From: Theodoxus fluviatilis
Lineage: Eukaryota > Mollusca > Gastropoda > Cycloneritida > Neritidae
Length of the DNA stretch: 64,000 nt
Assembly: GCA_034096865.1 (NCBI GenBank)
Contig: JAWQFJ010014682.1
Location: 26,001-90,000, forward strand
Reading direction: 5' to 3'
Shown here: positions 45,803 to 57,959 of the stretch, piece after piece
How positions within the stretch are numbered: the first letter of the stretch is position 1
How the letters are laid out: every line of letters begins with the position of its first letter
The notes under the pieces: generated by a model
Seen by the model: only the letters and a program-made list of their open reading frames with translations
What the model was told of the DNA's origin: nothing
Databases searched by the model: none
Translations under genes and position numbers: made by a program

Positions 45803-47180
45803 TAGTTTGCTGTCGAGTTGCCACAGAATAGGACCACGGTCTATTTTTGCTGCTTACGACAAAGGGTCCGCGAACAGTCAATCAGATGGCTTCTTACTTG
45901 TGACGGAACAGTGGAAAGTTGTTATCTAAGTATAGTAATGGCGGTCGACCTCCCTCGATTTGAACCTCATATGGGTTGTGTCAGTTCATGTCAGTTGCAG
46001 AATGTCCTAACGCCTTAATCTGACTTTCTTGTACAGGCAATGCAGGATTTAAAAAAAGGTAAAGTTGTGGTTTCATATAGCGATCTGTCACCTGTGTGTG
46101 GACCTCAAACTGCTTTACACTGTTCACCCTGATAACTACAGTGACAGACATTTAAGGCGCACACAATCAGGTACCAGCACCAACTCCACTCCCTGGGGAC
46201 GATTCCAGCTCATTACTGGCTCATAGCCGCATACAATGGTTATTCGCACAACAGCCTGCCATTGCTGCCCTCTCCGACACGTGGTTTTCCTCCCAGGTGA
46301 GTTCAGCATCTTTCTCAATTAAGCAACTCGAAGAACCGCGCAGCTTCGAACGCCGCACCCACTACCCGCAAACGACTGCAGGCAGGACCAATGACGACAC
46401 GAATCACAGGTGTTGCTTGGAACACAAGGAGGTCGAGGCTCCGTGTCCCCAGGCATCCATCTTGTGCGAATGATCTACGCAGATGTTGTGGGTCCAATGT
46501 TATTTCCCGATTCACAGGGGGAACTATCACTTATTTCCAACTCGAGCAACTCAAACCTGTCGTACGAGTTTTCTGGTCAGGGATTAAATTAGCCCTCAGT
46601 AAGCATGGGTGAATCAGGATGAGGCGAGTATGGGGATATAAGTGGCTGCCTAAAACCCTTTCCTGGGGCTCGGCCTACGCGCTATCTGTTCAGTCGGCCC
46701 AAGACGGCTTTGGGAAGATGCGCCCAGTTGACATGAGTTTCCCATCAAACCAGGGTCCCAGCGTGGGAATGGTCAGCGTGGGTCCACTCTGGAATTTCCA
46801 TTTCAGATCGTCTTAAAATTTTCGGACTCTAATTTCCCCTGAGAGAGTTGGAAGGGAGCATTTGTCTCTCTGGACAGCTGTACTCGCATCCTGCATGTCT
46901 GAATTCTAGACACCTGTCTTAATTTCACTTCTGAACAGCAAAGGGTTAATAGCAAATGGTGATGACTGAGCGCACTGGGAAGAACACCATACCTTCGCCT
47001 GTCTGTGCAGTCTGCGTGTTCTGGTTGCTACGCAACACACGACCGTGCTTCCGCTCAGCAATGCCGTGCCACGTGACAGCCTCGATGCAGAACGTACTGC
47101 ACTCGCAATGTGAAGGTAAAGCTATTGGTTTTTATAGAGACTTATCCTCCATGTGTAGATCTAATTTCACCTTGCACTTG
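45803..47180. other. No recognisable gene
   Basis: No gene, inverted repeat or known element seen. Confidence 0.4.
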
Positions 47181-47184
47181 TCAC

Positions 47185-47223
47185 TCACACACACACACGC
47201 ACGCACGCACGCGCATACACACG

Positions 47224-47288
<65 letters not shown>

Positions 47289-47315
47289 ACACACACGCAC
47301 ACAAACAAGCATGCC
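47185..47315. repeat. (AC)n microsatellite with CG interruptions
   Basis: An AC tract with acgcacgc interruptions on both sides. His-Thr and Cys-Val frames are artefacts. Confidence 0.95.
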
Positions 47316-48269
47316 AACATACTGTTACAAGCCCAACCTCGCAGAGTCTAGGGGTATGATGATAATGAGTTGTGTAATTACTTTACACTTGAGGCTTGAC
47401 TTGTAGACACAATATACCTGACATGCTTCATTCACTCTTCTCTCACAACCAGGGAAAAAACAAGCGAGATTTAGCTAATAATACCTTTAATGAATAAAGA
47501 AATTCAATCATGCAAGGCATGCATAAGAAGAAGGTTATTATTTGATTTCAATGATGAATATTTAGAATTACTAGGCCAGCCGAAAAAAGGAAATTTGAAA
47601 TGATTGTTCTCAGTTCTGTTAAATGTTCAATGTTGAAGAAATGTCAATCCTCACAAACTTCCAACGATGAAACAGAAAAGTCAGTTCTTTTCCTAACCTG
47701 TTGATTCACTAAACACATAGAGGTGGAGGGAGTCGGTCTTCTTTGGAGGAGTTCTCAGCATCTTCAGGCAGGCACCTCTGAGACGGGTCGGCAGCACTTA
47801 GCAGGGACTTCGGAAACCTGCGTGTTGCTTGGATGTCAAAGCCGAAGTGATGATCCTTATGGCTTCACTGTCTTATATTTAGTTTGTACTTCCTGCTCTG
47901 ATAACTTTCTGAGTAAGCATCTCTGTGGCCTCCCCCCCCCCCCCCCTCCTTCCGGGGCGATTCCCTAGCGTGAAATGTTGTCTGGCAAAAGACGATCTTT
48001 TGGTCCAGCACCAGAAACTGGGAGCGCGGGGCGTTATCACCAAATGTATGTGATGATGGAGTCTCCTCTCTGAGAGCGGTGTCCCCCCCCCCCCCCCCCG
48101 TGGGACCCGGACCTAATTGACCGCCCACACTTGATGTGACACAGATCCTGGTGCTACTAAACATTCTGTGGAACCGGATCGAACTATGCATAACCCTGTC
48201 CACTCCCACACTTTCTGTCCTCATTCCAAGCAGCAGCATCTCTCTCATTAACACACAATAGAGCCACTG
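47316..48269. other. No recognisable gene; cytosine runs
   Basis: Cytosine runs lie at about 47933-47946 and 48085-48100. No coding evidence. Confidence 0.45.
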
Positions 48270-48513
48270 ATGGGTAACCATCACAACACACAAACACAAG
48301 AACGCACGCACGCACGCATACACACACACACACTTAAGCGTGCACGCACGCACTCACACACACACACATACACACACACACACACACAAGAGCACGAACG
48401 CGCGCATACACACACAAGCACGCACGCGCACATACATACAAACAAGCACGCACGCGCACACACACATACACACACACACCAGAGCACGCACGAACGCATT
48501 CACAGACACGCAT

Positions 48514-48549
<36 letters not shown>

Positions 48550-48550
48550 G
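48270..48550. repeat. AC-rich compound microsatellite
   Basis: Three to four blocks of acacac separated by acgcacgcac and atacatac. Part of the tract (caagcacgcacgcgcacata) repeats with a period of about 34. Confidence 0.93.
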
Positions 48551-49040
48551 CACGTGTTACGCAGTCGGTTTCTCTCTCTTTTATAAATACCTTCTTGGAT
48601 CCTTGTATGTGTCGTTGGGTCTTCTGTCTCGCTGATCCCGATGTTTCCCGGACTAAGATATACGAACTTCAGTCTTGTGCGTTCTCACTCTTTATTTCAG
48701 CATTAGACAGCCCACAGCTCTCTCTGATCCGCTCTCTCCGCCTGTTCGTCTCTGTCTGTCTCCTCTGCTCTCTATCTCTCTCTCTCTCTTATTTTACCTC
48801 CCAAATTTAAAAGATTTCTGTCTTCTTAGGCACAGACCGTCTCACCTCTCATTTCATGGTCTTGTGCCCCGACCACACCAGAAATACGATAGAAGGGGAA
48901 AGGGGGGGGGGGGGGGGAGGGGGCCGATGGACCAAGGTCTTGGAGAAGGGGGGGGGGGGAATGTTCTTTGGGAACAACGTACGATTCCGTTCGGTCTGGA
49001 GTTCTCTCCTAAAAATAAACTCACTCTTTTGGTCCAATTT
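48551..49040. other. Spacer with guanine runs
   Basis: Long guanine runs at about 48902-48917 and 48950-48958, plus a short CT tract near 48776-48790. No gene seen. Confidence 0.5.

Positions 49041-49090
<50 letters not shown>
49041..49090 (-). repeat. (TAAG)n tail of the LINE (minus strand)
   Basis: A perfect ctta tetranucleotide run directly abuts the end of the LINE frame. On the minus strand the frame runs ...GGG CAG TAA, so the stop codon is supplied by the first unit of the tail. Confidence 0.85.
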
Positions 49091-50866
49091 GCCCGTCGAC
49101 CCTAGCAGGGTATGGGCCGCCAACCACAGCTCTCCACAGTCCTCTGTCCTGGGCCATCCTCTCTAGCTGGTTCCAGGTGTAGCCCATCTTAGTGGTGTCA
49201 GCCTGAAGGTCACGCCGCCAGGTGTTTCTTGGACGGCCTCTCTTCCGCTTTCCCTGGGGATTCCATCTCAGCGCCTGCCTGGTGATGTTGGTAGGCGGTT
49301 TCCGTAGGGTGTGCCCTATCCAGCCCCATCGTCTCTTCCTGATTTCTTTTTCTGCAGGAAGTTGGCGGGTTTTTTTTCTCCAAAGGTTGGCGTTGCTGAT
49401 GGTGTCGGGCCAGCGGATACGAAGAATCCTTCTGAGGCAGCTGTTGATGAAGGTCTGGACTTTCCTGATGGTGGTCTTGGTCGTCCTCCAGGTCTCCGCT
49501 CCATACAGTAAGACCGACTTGACATTGGAGTTGAACAATCGAATCTTGGTGGTCAAAGACAGCTCTCTGGAAGACCAGATGTTCTTGAGCTGGACGAAAG
49601 CGGCTCTTGCTTTGCCGATCCTTGCCTTGACATCTGCATCTGTGCCTCCCTCCTGGTTGATGATGCTACTCAGGTAGGTGAAGGACTGAACTTCTTCCAG
49701 GGGACTTCCATTTAGGGTGACTGGTTCGGTACTGGTGGAGTTGGTCTTCAGGATCTTAGTCTTGTCCTTGTGGATGTTGAGGCCAACTTGTGTCGACATG
49801 GCTGCCTGGACGTCCGTCTTCTCCTGCATCTGCTGTTGACTATGGGAGAGGAGAGCGAGGTCATTGGCAAAGTCTAGATCGTCAAGCTGGGTCCACAGGG
49901 TCCACTGAATTCCGTTCCTTCTTTCGCTGGTGAATTCCTTCATAATCCAATCGATGGCGAGAAGGAAGAGGAACGGTGACAACAAGCATTCTTGTCGGAC
50001 TCCGGTTCGCATCTGGAAGCTGTCTGTAAGCTGCCCTCCATGGATAACTCTGCATGACATGCCTTCGTAGGAGTTCCATATAAGGTTGACCATCTTGGCT
50101 GGGATGCCATAGTGCCGAAGGAGCTTCCAGAGGGTCTCTCGATCCACACTATCAAACGCCTTCTCATAGTCGACGAAGTTGATATACAACGGTGAGTTCC
50201 ACTCCATGGACTGCTCGACTATGATGCAGAGGGTTGCAATCTGGTCCGTGCAGGATCTATTCTGCCGGAAGCCTGCCTGCTCGTCTCGCAGCTGTGGATC
50301 GACGGTATCCTTCATCCTCTCCAAGAAGACCCGATTGAAGACCTTGCCAGGCACAGATAGGAGTGAGATGCCTCTGTAGTTGTCACAGTTGCTGAGGTCA
50401 CCTTTCTTGGGAAGCTTGATCAGCTAACCTTCTTTCCAGTCTGCCGGTACGTCTTCTTCTTCCCAGATTCTCTCGAAGAGTGGGTACGACATCTCCACTG
50501 ACGCATCCAGGTCTGCTTTCAGTGCCTCTGCTGGAATGTCGTCAGGTCCCGCCGCTTTCCCGTTCTTCATCAGGGTGATGGCCTTCCTGATCTCTTCTCT
50601 GGTCGGCTTCTCGCAGCTGATCGGGAGATCCGTGTCTGCAGGTTCGATGGTTGGTGGGTTCGGGGGTGCAGGTCTATTCAGCATTTTCTCAAAGTGTTCG
50701 GCCCATCTGTTCAGCTGCTGGTCTATGCTGTTGATGGTGTTCCCCTGCTTGTTTTTGACGGGTCTTTCTGGCCTGCTGAACTTCCCGGAGAGTCGCTTGG
50801 TGATATCATACAGCTGTTTCATGTTGCCGCTGAACGCTGCCTGCTCCGCCTCGGCACTCCCTTTCT
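49086..50866 (-). pseudogene. LINE reverse transcriptase, 5'-truncated and inactivated
   Basis: On the minus strand the frame starts inside the segment before the reverse transcriptase (KQLYDITKRLSGKF, NRWAEHFEKMLNRP, then EEIRKAITLMKNGKAAGPDD). It passes a TAG at 50424-50426 and resumes in the same frame as [20 protein letters not shown] and [18 protein letters not shown]. The catalytic core reads [24 protein letters not shown] and FANDLALLS. The conserved RQGC and F/Y-x-D-D boxes are altered (G to E, first D to N), so the enzyme would be dead even without the stop. The C-terminal tail ([32 protein letters not shown]) is intact to the repeat tail. No endonuclease domain is present; homology ends at about 50866, next to a foldback relative. 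Confidence 0.92.
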
Positions 50867-50867
50867 G

Positions 50868-51530
50868 CTATTTTACGCTTTTGCACGTTATCTTTGCATG
50901 GAATTTATCCAGACACACGACACATTAGGTGCTGTAAGAGTTTTTATGGCAGTTGTGTTGTTTATATTCATTTAACACAATACGTAGCGTGCAAAAAGTT
51001 ATTTCGGCTCCCCCGGAGCCGGCTCCGGTTGTTCTCTGTCCTAAGCCGCGTGTTTTCAGCAGCGCCAATAAACGTCGTTTAGCTTAAGATTACACCCGAA
51101 TCACGCGCACCGTTAAGGTGCATGGAGTACAGTACCGCCGAGCAAGACGTTTGTCACAAAACGCAGATATATTAACGCGGCCGGATCTTAGCATAACTCC
51201 CCGGGCGTGCCAAGTCAGTCAACGGTCGCGTTTTATAAAACCAGACTACAAATAGACTACAGGGAGGTGACTCCCATATTATTTCCGGCAGGGGAGACGG
51301 CTTTTCACGGGAAAAAACTTTTTTGAACGCTACATTATGTGTTAAACGACACAAATGCACCAAAAACACAAAAACTCGTAAAGCAACTAATGCGTCGTTT
51401 GTCGGGATATATTCCATGCGAAGAACAGGTGCAGGAGCGGTAAATCGCATAAAGAGAGAGCCGGGCAGATAACTCTGCGACGATTTCCGGTTCATACTTT
51501 GGGTCGGTTCATACTTTGGGTCGTTACAGG
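50868..51530. mobile_element. TGTAGCG-family element 3, degenerate
   Basis: Positions 51057-51530 match the half of 32005-32759 from the loop (cagcagcgccaataaacgtc) through ctaaacgac..., gccaagtcagtcaacggtcg and tgactcccatattatttccg to an eroded end (...cagataactctgcga..., cgttacag). Positions 50875-51003 are a strongly diverged, inverted version of 51340-51450. So the element keeps a hairpin shape with one old arm. The right TIR carries a duplicated ggttcatactttgggtc. Confidence 0.7.
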
Positions 51531-51611
51531 CCTCACTCGGCCAACCCGCCATCTGTTCAGTAGGCCTAACTCGGCCAACCCGCTATCTGTTCAGTAGGCC
51601 TAACTCGGGTT
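51531..51611. repeat. 34-bp tandem repeat, inverted block
   Basis: About 2.3 copies of taggcctaactcggccaacc plus cgctatctgttcag, the reverse complement of the 34-bp unit at 52271-52440. The two blocks flank the gypsy fragment in opposite orientation. Confidence 0.88.
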
Positions 51612-52270
51612 TGAGAGAGGGATAAGTGGGGACCAGTGAGTCCCACGTATTCTTTCATGATCGTACTCGTGGCCCTGAAAAGGACCGTTGTTCGTGTGGC
51701 GAGCTCTCATAGGAGTCTGCTTCGTCAGACTAGAGATGAGAGAGACTGGAAATCCGAACTCCTTGGTATCCACAGTGACAGAGACTCCCTTGAGACATGC
51801 ACGCGTGCCTTCTGCACGTATGGGGCCGTTTTTGGTTTACTGACACATGGGTAGATGGATTGAAGTTCGTCGCCGACTGGTTTGTTTTCTAGCGTTGGGA
51901 GTCGGGACAGTGCATCCGCCGGGTTCTTCTTCCCTGGACGGTATATCACCTGGAAATTAAACTGAGCAAGTTGTGCCGCCCAGAGCTGCTCCATTACCCC
52001 CCAACTTCGCGGTTGGGAAGTGTGTGAGGGGGTTGTTATCGGTGATGACCGTGATCTGACTGCCCTGGAGGTAATGGCGGAACTTTCTCTGTAATAGCCC
52101 ACTCCATAGCTAGCATATATCTAATTTGAAACTGGAATGATCGGAGGAATTTTTCTCCGCTGGGTGTAGTCTATGCCAGTAGACCTACAGCCCGTGTTGT
52201 TCCGTCCTTCCGTTCCACTTCCAGTGAAAGGACGGCGCTGAGACCGTCAGGCGAAGCATCTGTCTCCACA
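51612..52270 (-). pseudogene. Ty3/gypsy retrotransposon RNase H fragment
   Basis: On the minus strand the order is VETDASPDGLSAVLS (first RNase H motif), an in-frame stop, LAMEWAITEK, then a frame change to the frame holding LAQFNFQVIYRPGKKNPADA and LSRLP. This is the RNase H region and the classical YRPGK-NPADALSR block just after it in Ty3/gypsy polyproteins. Protease, reverse transcriptase, integrase and LTRs are missing. Stops and shifts make it non-functional. It is an isolated fragment bounded on both sides by the 34-bp repeat. Confidence 0.85.
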
Positions 52271-52440
52271 AGGCCTACTGAACAGATAGCGGGTTGGCCG
52301 AGTGAGGCCTACTGAACAGATAGCGGGTTGGCAGAGTTAGGCCTACTGAACAGATAGCGGGTTGGCAGAGTTAGGCCTACTGAACAGATAGCGGGTTGGC
52401 AGAGTTAGGCCTACTGAACAGATAGCGGGTTGACCGAGTT
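52271..52440. repeat. 34-bp tandem repeat (direct block)
   Basis: About five copies of gcctactgaacagatagcgg plus gttggcagagttag. It passes smoothly into the 54-bp satellite, which shares gcctactga-cag-a-agggtta. The 54-mer therefore probably arose from the 34-mer by gaining about 20 bases. Confidence 0.92.
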
Positions 52441-53730
52441 AAGCCTACTGATCAGGAAAGGGTTAATCCTGTGGGAGTGATGCAGGGCGAGTTAAGCCTA
52501 CTGATCAGGAAAGGGTTAATCCTTGTGGGAGAGAGGCAGGGCGTGTTAAGCCTACTGAACAGGAAAGGGTTAATCCTTGTGGGAGAGGGGCAGGGCGAGT
52601 TAAGCCTACTGATCAGGAAAGGGTTAAGTTTTGTGGGAGAGGGGCAGGGCGTGTTAAGCCTACTGATCAGGAAAGGGTTAAGTCTTGTGGGAGAGAGGCA
52701 GGGCGTGTTAAGCCTACTGAACAGTAAAGGGTTAATCCTGTGGGAGTGATGCAGGGCGAGTTAAGCCTACTGATCAGGAAAGGGTTAATCCTTGTGGGAG
52801 AGAGGCAGGGCGTGTTAAGCCTACTGATCAGGAAAGGGTTAATTCTTGTGGGAGTGATGCAGGGCGAGTTAAGCCTACTGAACAGTAAAGGGTTAATCCT
52901 TGTGGGAGAGAGGCAGGGCGTGTTAAGCCTACTGATCAGGAAAGGGTTAAGTCTTGTGGGAGAGAGGCAGGGCGTGTTAAGCCTACTGAACAGTAAAGGG
53001 TTAATCCTGTGGGAGTGATGCAGGGCGAGTTAAGCCTACTGATCAGGAAAGGGTTAAGTCTTGTGGGAGAGAGGCAGGGCGAGTTAATTAAGCCTACTGA
53101 TCAGGAAAGGGTTAATCCTTGTGGGAGAGAGGCAGGGCGAGTTAAGCCTACTGATCAGGAAAGGGTTAATTCTTGTGGGAGAGAGGCAGGGCGTGTTAAG
53201 CCTACTGAACAGTAAAGGGTTAATCCTGTGGGAGTGATGCAGGGCGAGTTAAGCCTACTGATCAGGAAAGGGTTAATCCTTGTGGGAGAGAGGCAGGGCG
53301 TGTTAAGCCTACTGATCAGGAAAGGGTTAATTCTTGTGGGAGTGATGCAGGGCGAGTTAAGCCTACTGAACAGTAAAGGGTTAATCCTTGTGGGAGAGAG
53401 GCAGGGCGTGTTAAGCCTACTGATCAGGAAAGGGTTAAGTCTTGTGGGAGAGAGGCAGGGCGTGTTAAGCCTACTGAACAGTAAAGGGTTAATCCTGTGG
53501 GAGTGATGCAGGGCGAGTTAAGCCTACTGATCAGGAAAGGGTTAAGTCTTGTGGGAGAGAGGCAGGGCGAGTTAATTAAGCCTACTGATCAAGAAAGGGT
53601 TAATCCTTGTGGGAGAGAGGCAGGGCGTGTTAAGCCTACTGATCAGGAAAGGGTTAATTCTTGTGGGAGAGAGGCAGGGCGTGTTAAGCCTACTGAACAG
53701 TAAAGGGTTAATCCTTGTGGGAGAGTGGCG
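52441..53730. repeat. 54-bp satellite with 488-bp higher-order unit
   Basis: About 24 tandem copies of a 54-bp unit (gttaagcctactgatcagga, aagggttaatccttgtggga, gagaggcagggcga). Units alternate among variants: gaacagtaaag or gatcaggaaag, ttaatcc or ttaagtc, gagagagg or gagtgatg, plus a 58-bp form with gttaattaagcc. Segment 52740-53227 is repeated as 53228-53715 with essentially one difference seen (position 53592). That is a higher-order repeat of nine units, so the last duplication is very recent. Because 54 is a multiple of three, frames without stops run across it; these are not genes. Confidence 0.93.
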
Positions 53731-55429
53731 GAGGGAGTTCAGCAGCTTGGCCAGGGTTGCTCCACAGCGCCGCGAACACTGTATTCACTTGCTGCGAGCG
53801 ACTGTAGACGAGCGCCTCAAACACTTGGCTGGAGTTTCTGTCGTTTTACATAGCACCGTTCCAGCATTCCTGGATGCCAGAAGATACGCCTTAATCCCGA
53901 AGACCTGGGCTGAGACGTCTTCACTCTTCTGTCTCCAGGAAACTCTTCAGGTTTGTTACAGAAGAAGGGTCTGTACGCCATTACATTTTAGCAGTGTTCA
54001 TTTCAGCCTTCACACGCAACATTTTCACTTTCGTGTATGCCTCATCATGTTGCCCAATTCTAGATATAAATTCAGTGCCCATTCAAGTAGCAACACATAT
54101 GAAAGCACATATCCAAGATGATATAAGTTTATAAAATTCCACATTCACTGCTTAAGGCTTTCGAGTTCGGGCTTACAGGGCGCAGCAATTCAGTAGGAAG
54201 CATTTGATTGGCCAATAGGATGCATTGTCTGTCTTTGATAGAACTATGATTTTTTTTCAACAATGGATTGAAAGGAGTTGCTGGTAAATTCGTGCGAGAA
54301 TGCTCTGAAGTACCTGTCCTTGTAATATTTGTAATCAAACTATCATATTTTGCTGTTTATATTTGCGCACCAATCTTGACAACCCGATCAATGAGTGCGC
54401 CAACCTTTTGCACGTCTGGCTACGTTCTAAAGTCTCTCTCTCTCTCTCTGTCAACGTTCCCAGAAGACTGTTCCTGCCAATAAGATCTAGCGATCCCCGC
54501 CATAATGTTGTGCTGTCTTCACAGTAACAGTCCGCATCCTCATAGGAAGCGTTCTTACTTACGCCAGCGGGAAGCCGGCATCAGTGATCGTCTGGCAAAA
54601 ATCAATACTGCAGGCGTACCCTCGATGACAGTCAATAGCCAGGCGTGCCTGGGATGAGCCACCACTGTCGGCTCAAGGGGGAACACTGCTGGAGTCACAG
54701 ACGATGCGAGAGGAGATACATTGCAGGCGTGGGCAGCGTCTGCACAGGTTTGAACTGCAAAAGCACACCTGCTCACCAGGAACCGTGGGGTTGTGGATGC
54801 TCGGCGGGGGCGCTCCACCGGCAGTAGCTTGTAGCTATTGGAAACAGCGGTGGAAGCTGAGTGGGTCTTAGGTCTGCGTACTTGAGCAAGACGCTTCACT
54901 GGCATTGCTCTTCCACGCTGAGAAGCAAGATTGGGTATCTGAGGGAACCGAAGTGGGAAAATGCGTGAGTCCCATTTGGCGCGTTTATCCGCAGCCTGGT
55001 CGCTTACTTCCCTGAGAGTGGAGGTGGCGGGGTATGGTAATCAAGGTGGTCTGATGACACTGTTGTGAGGGGGGGAGGCTCTGTCACCGAGCTGGGGCGC
55101 GTTGATTACGCTAGGAACCTTGCATGATCTCGCGAGGAATAGGCCGGTGTCGACAGATGTCAAATTGATGAAAGCGGATGTAAAGGCAGTCAAACGTTTC
55201 ACACATGTTGACACGGGCCTATTTTTGGGGTACCAAGTAGGTAGGCTAAGCAACTCACCCCAGCAGTCGCTTCCGGCTGGCTAGTGCCGTCGTACTGAGG
55301 CGATTCCACACGTTCCACACAGACGCGACAACAATGTCCTCGAATCGCAGAGCACTCCTGATGCTCTGGCTCCACCACTGCGACCCGTGAATAGCGGCCT
55401 CAATACCACTCGCTGAGAGAGTCAGTGCA
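53731..55429. other. No recognisable gene; small hairpin
   Basis: A short imperfect palindrome lies at 55138-55222 (aataggccggtgtcgaca ... tgttgacacgggcctatt). A minus-strand frame of about 116 codons at 54555-54905 has no recognisable motif. Short CT tract near 54437-54450. Confidence 0.4.
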
Positions 55430-55800
55430 GAATCGCCTCGTGCAATGCCTCCTTTACCGGGCGCGGTGTTTGAAGGTGCGCATCCTTGAACAAGATGCTG
55501 AATGCACACTGTTTCTCCCCACCCAGGCGTAAACCTGTGAGGGCAGCGTTGGCATCCTGTAATGCGATTAACCCTTGTATGTATGCGGGCGTGAGCCAGC
55601 ACTGGGTTGGAATCCTCCCCAAGGAGTGGGGTCGGTGCTGGTGTTTGACTGTCTGCGTCTTATCCGTCTGTCACTGTGTTTGTTGTCAGGTGCCTGTGAA
55701 GGATTCATCAAGAGGGTCAGTGATTAGGGGGGCAAGGTGTAACGCGGTTTGAGACTCCGAAATGGGTGATAATTCTCAGTAGAAAGCCACATTTTTAACT
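55430..55800. repeat. Dispersed repeat pair, copy 1 (weak)
   Basis: The part 55645-55790 (ctgcgtcttatccgtctgtc ... gttgtcaggtgc ... gcggtttgagactccgaaat, gggtgataa) aligns in order with 58700-58845 (ctgcgtctcatctgtgcatt ... cgtcaggtgc ... gcgggttgaaccccagacat, gggtgaaaa). The ends are not resolved. Confidence 0.45.
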
Positions 55801-55927
55801 TTGTGCGGCTTGAGCAGCACTAAATGAATGGGAAGTTCCTGTATTAATGCAAGTATCCTTGTCTTTACCACCGACTAGTGCAGTACAGCTGCTTCTCCAA
55901 GGTATTTATACTGTGTCCGACCTTGGT

Positions 55928-55946
55928 TCTCTCTCTCTTTCTGTCT

Positions 55947-56043
<97 letters not shown>

Positions 56044-56128
56044 CCTCTTTCTTTTTTTCTCACTCTCTTTCTGTCTCTCTCTTTCTGTCTCTCCCTTTGT
56101 TTCTCTGTATACCTGTCTCTCTCTCCGA
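55928..56128. repeat. (CT)n microsatellite
   Basis: CT-rich tract with a long pure core (about 55955-56033) and imperfect ctctttctgtctc flanks, preceded by a short cytosine run. Leu-Ser and Arg-Glu frames are artefacts. A small duplication (gagttctccagagaaaata) lies at about 56127-56190. Confidence 0.95.
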
Positions 56129-56190
56129 GTTCTCCAGAGAAAATAATAAGGGTACTGTAACGCCCAGCAGTGAGTTCTCCAGAGAAAATA

Positions 56191-56702
56191 CACTACGCAC
56201 AAAAAGTTAAGGAGCGGTACGAAAAGTTGCTATAAAAGCTGAACGAGTAAATATTGAGTAACCAAATACATATGCTCTGAAAGGACATTCATTCTTCTTT
56301 ACGATCCCGTTTACAGATCACGATTATCTTAACTCAGCGCTGTGCAGCTGGGCGTCAAAGTGAGTACCCCCGAAAATGAACTTGCAAAACGACTTTGTTC
56401 CGATTCTTAAATTCATAAAATAATCAGATGCAACAGTATTTTGTAAAACGAAACGTCAAACGATAGCCCGACCATTTATCTTTAAGACAACATGCGTTTG
56501 GAAGAGAAAGCAAAAAGGGTGTGTCTTCTACGGGCTTTGAAAGACAGGAGGCGTTAACACGTTTTGCAGGCAAAACGCTGGTTTTAAGGCCTCTTTTATC
56601 GGGTGACAGTGCGGCATTGTCCATATCTCATCGTGTTTACAAGATACAGCAATGAAACTTGGCAGTCATATAAAGAAGTCATTTGTCTAGACGCTCACCA
56701 AA
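56191..56702. other. No recognisable gene
   Basis: AT-rich sequence without recognisable coding or repeat content. Confidence 0.4.
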
Positions 56703-57189
56703 TATTATGTTAATACCTAAACGTGCAAGTGTCTACAAGCATCTTAAGGCGCGGTACTTTAAGGTCGGCGCTGAAACAAAAGTTCTGAATGGGAAAAAGT
56801 TGGGCTTCTGCATACACATAAATAACGTTTCAAGGTACCTACGTCTTAAATTTTATTTACTTTAAACCACGGGCTGAGCGCATGGACAGAGTTAAACTCA
56901 AGTTTACATCTGACAATGTTTAGGGGAAGAGTTGTCTGACTTTAACAAAGCATAAATAACGAGTATCTATCATGAAACGAAAAAACATTACCCCAATTTC
57001 AAACTTGTCCATGCGCTCAGCCTGTGGTTCGAAGTTAATAAAATTTAAGACGTAGGTACCTTGAAACGTTGTTTCTTTGTATGCAGAAGCCCAACTTTTT
57101 CCCATTCACAACTTTTGTTTCAGCGCCGACCTTAAAGTACCGCCTTAAGATGTTTGTAGACACTTGCACTTTTAAGGTATGGACATAAT
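56703..57189. repeat. Inverted repeat (foldback), arms about 185 bp
   Basis: 56703-56890 (acgtgcaagtgtctacaagc ... gctgagcgcatggaca) is the imperfect reverse complement of 57001-57189, with about 110 bp of spacer. The arms differ at scattered sites (for example aatggg/gaatggg contexts, cgcggtac/gcggtac), so it is older than 35779-36588. No coding. Confidence 0.85.
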
Positions 57190-57945
57190 TTTTTTGTAAC
57201 AGAGATCGTCCCCTGTATAAAAGTATACCGGGAAAATCGTCCGTTGATATGAATAGACCTGGGAAACCTTTGTGATCTAATTATAGAAAGGCGCGAACCA
57301 AATGACAATCACCATGTCCCAACAAACTTTTGGCGCGAAAATGACATAAGATTTATTAATATCGTCCAATGAAAGAATCGAAGAACAATCTATGATTAGC
57401 CACATGTTTTTTTGTTGTTGTGACAGGCTTGCCAAATATCGGTGACGAGTTTAAAGCTTGTGTCAGCTGCATAATTACAGATAGCAAGTAAAAAGTTTCC
57501 ACACTTGCTTAAGTTAGTCTGTATTATGCAACTGACCAGTCTCAAAGTGACTGATTAGTTTCTGATGGTTTAGTGTTCTGATTACGGCGGGAAAACAGTC
57601 TTTAAAAACCCACAAACATAGAGTACATTGCTTTTTTATCAAACAACTTGTAATTTTTGGTTCATTGCGTACGCTTTTGCAATCCAAATAGAATGGTACA
57701 AATTTCATTCCTTTAATCCTGGATAGAATGAGAGATATCGTTGTTACAAGTTTGGCTGTTTTCACTGGCGGCCATCTTGGATTTTCTGTAACTATGGCAA
57801 ACAGAAGACAACTGTTAGTATTTTTATCTCAGCTAATGTTAATCTTATACTACAATGTAAAAGATATCAAATACCTGCTAACACAACAAATTTTCCTTTG
57901 AGACTAGCCTAAGACCCTTAAGCTATAGAAGCAGGCCCCAATAGC
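57190..57945. other. No recognisable gene
   Basis: AT-rich sequence with a YY1-like ggcggccatcttgg at about 57769. No other feature recognised. Confidence 0.4.
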
Positions 57946-57959
57946 CCAGCAGCCAGAGG

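Noticed and set aside
52471..53703. Tandem open frames repeating GLILVGERQGVLSLLIRK
   Set aside because: They are translations of a 54-bp satellite; each breaks at unit variants and there is no unique sequence or start context.
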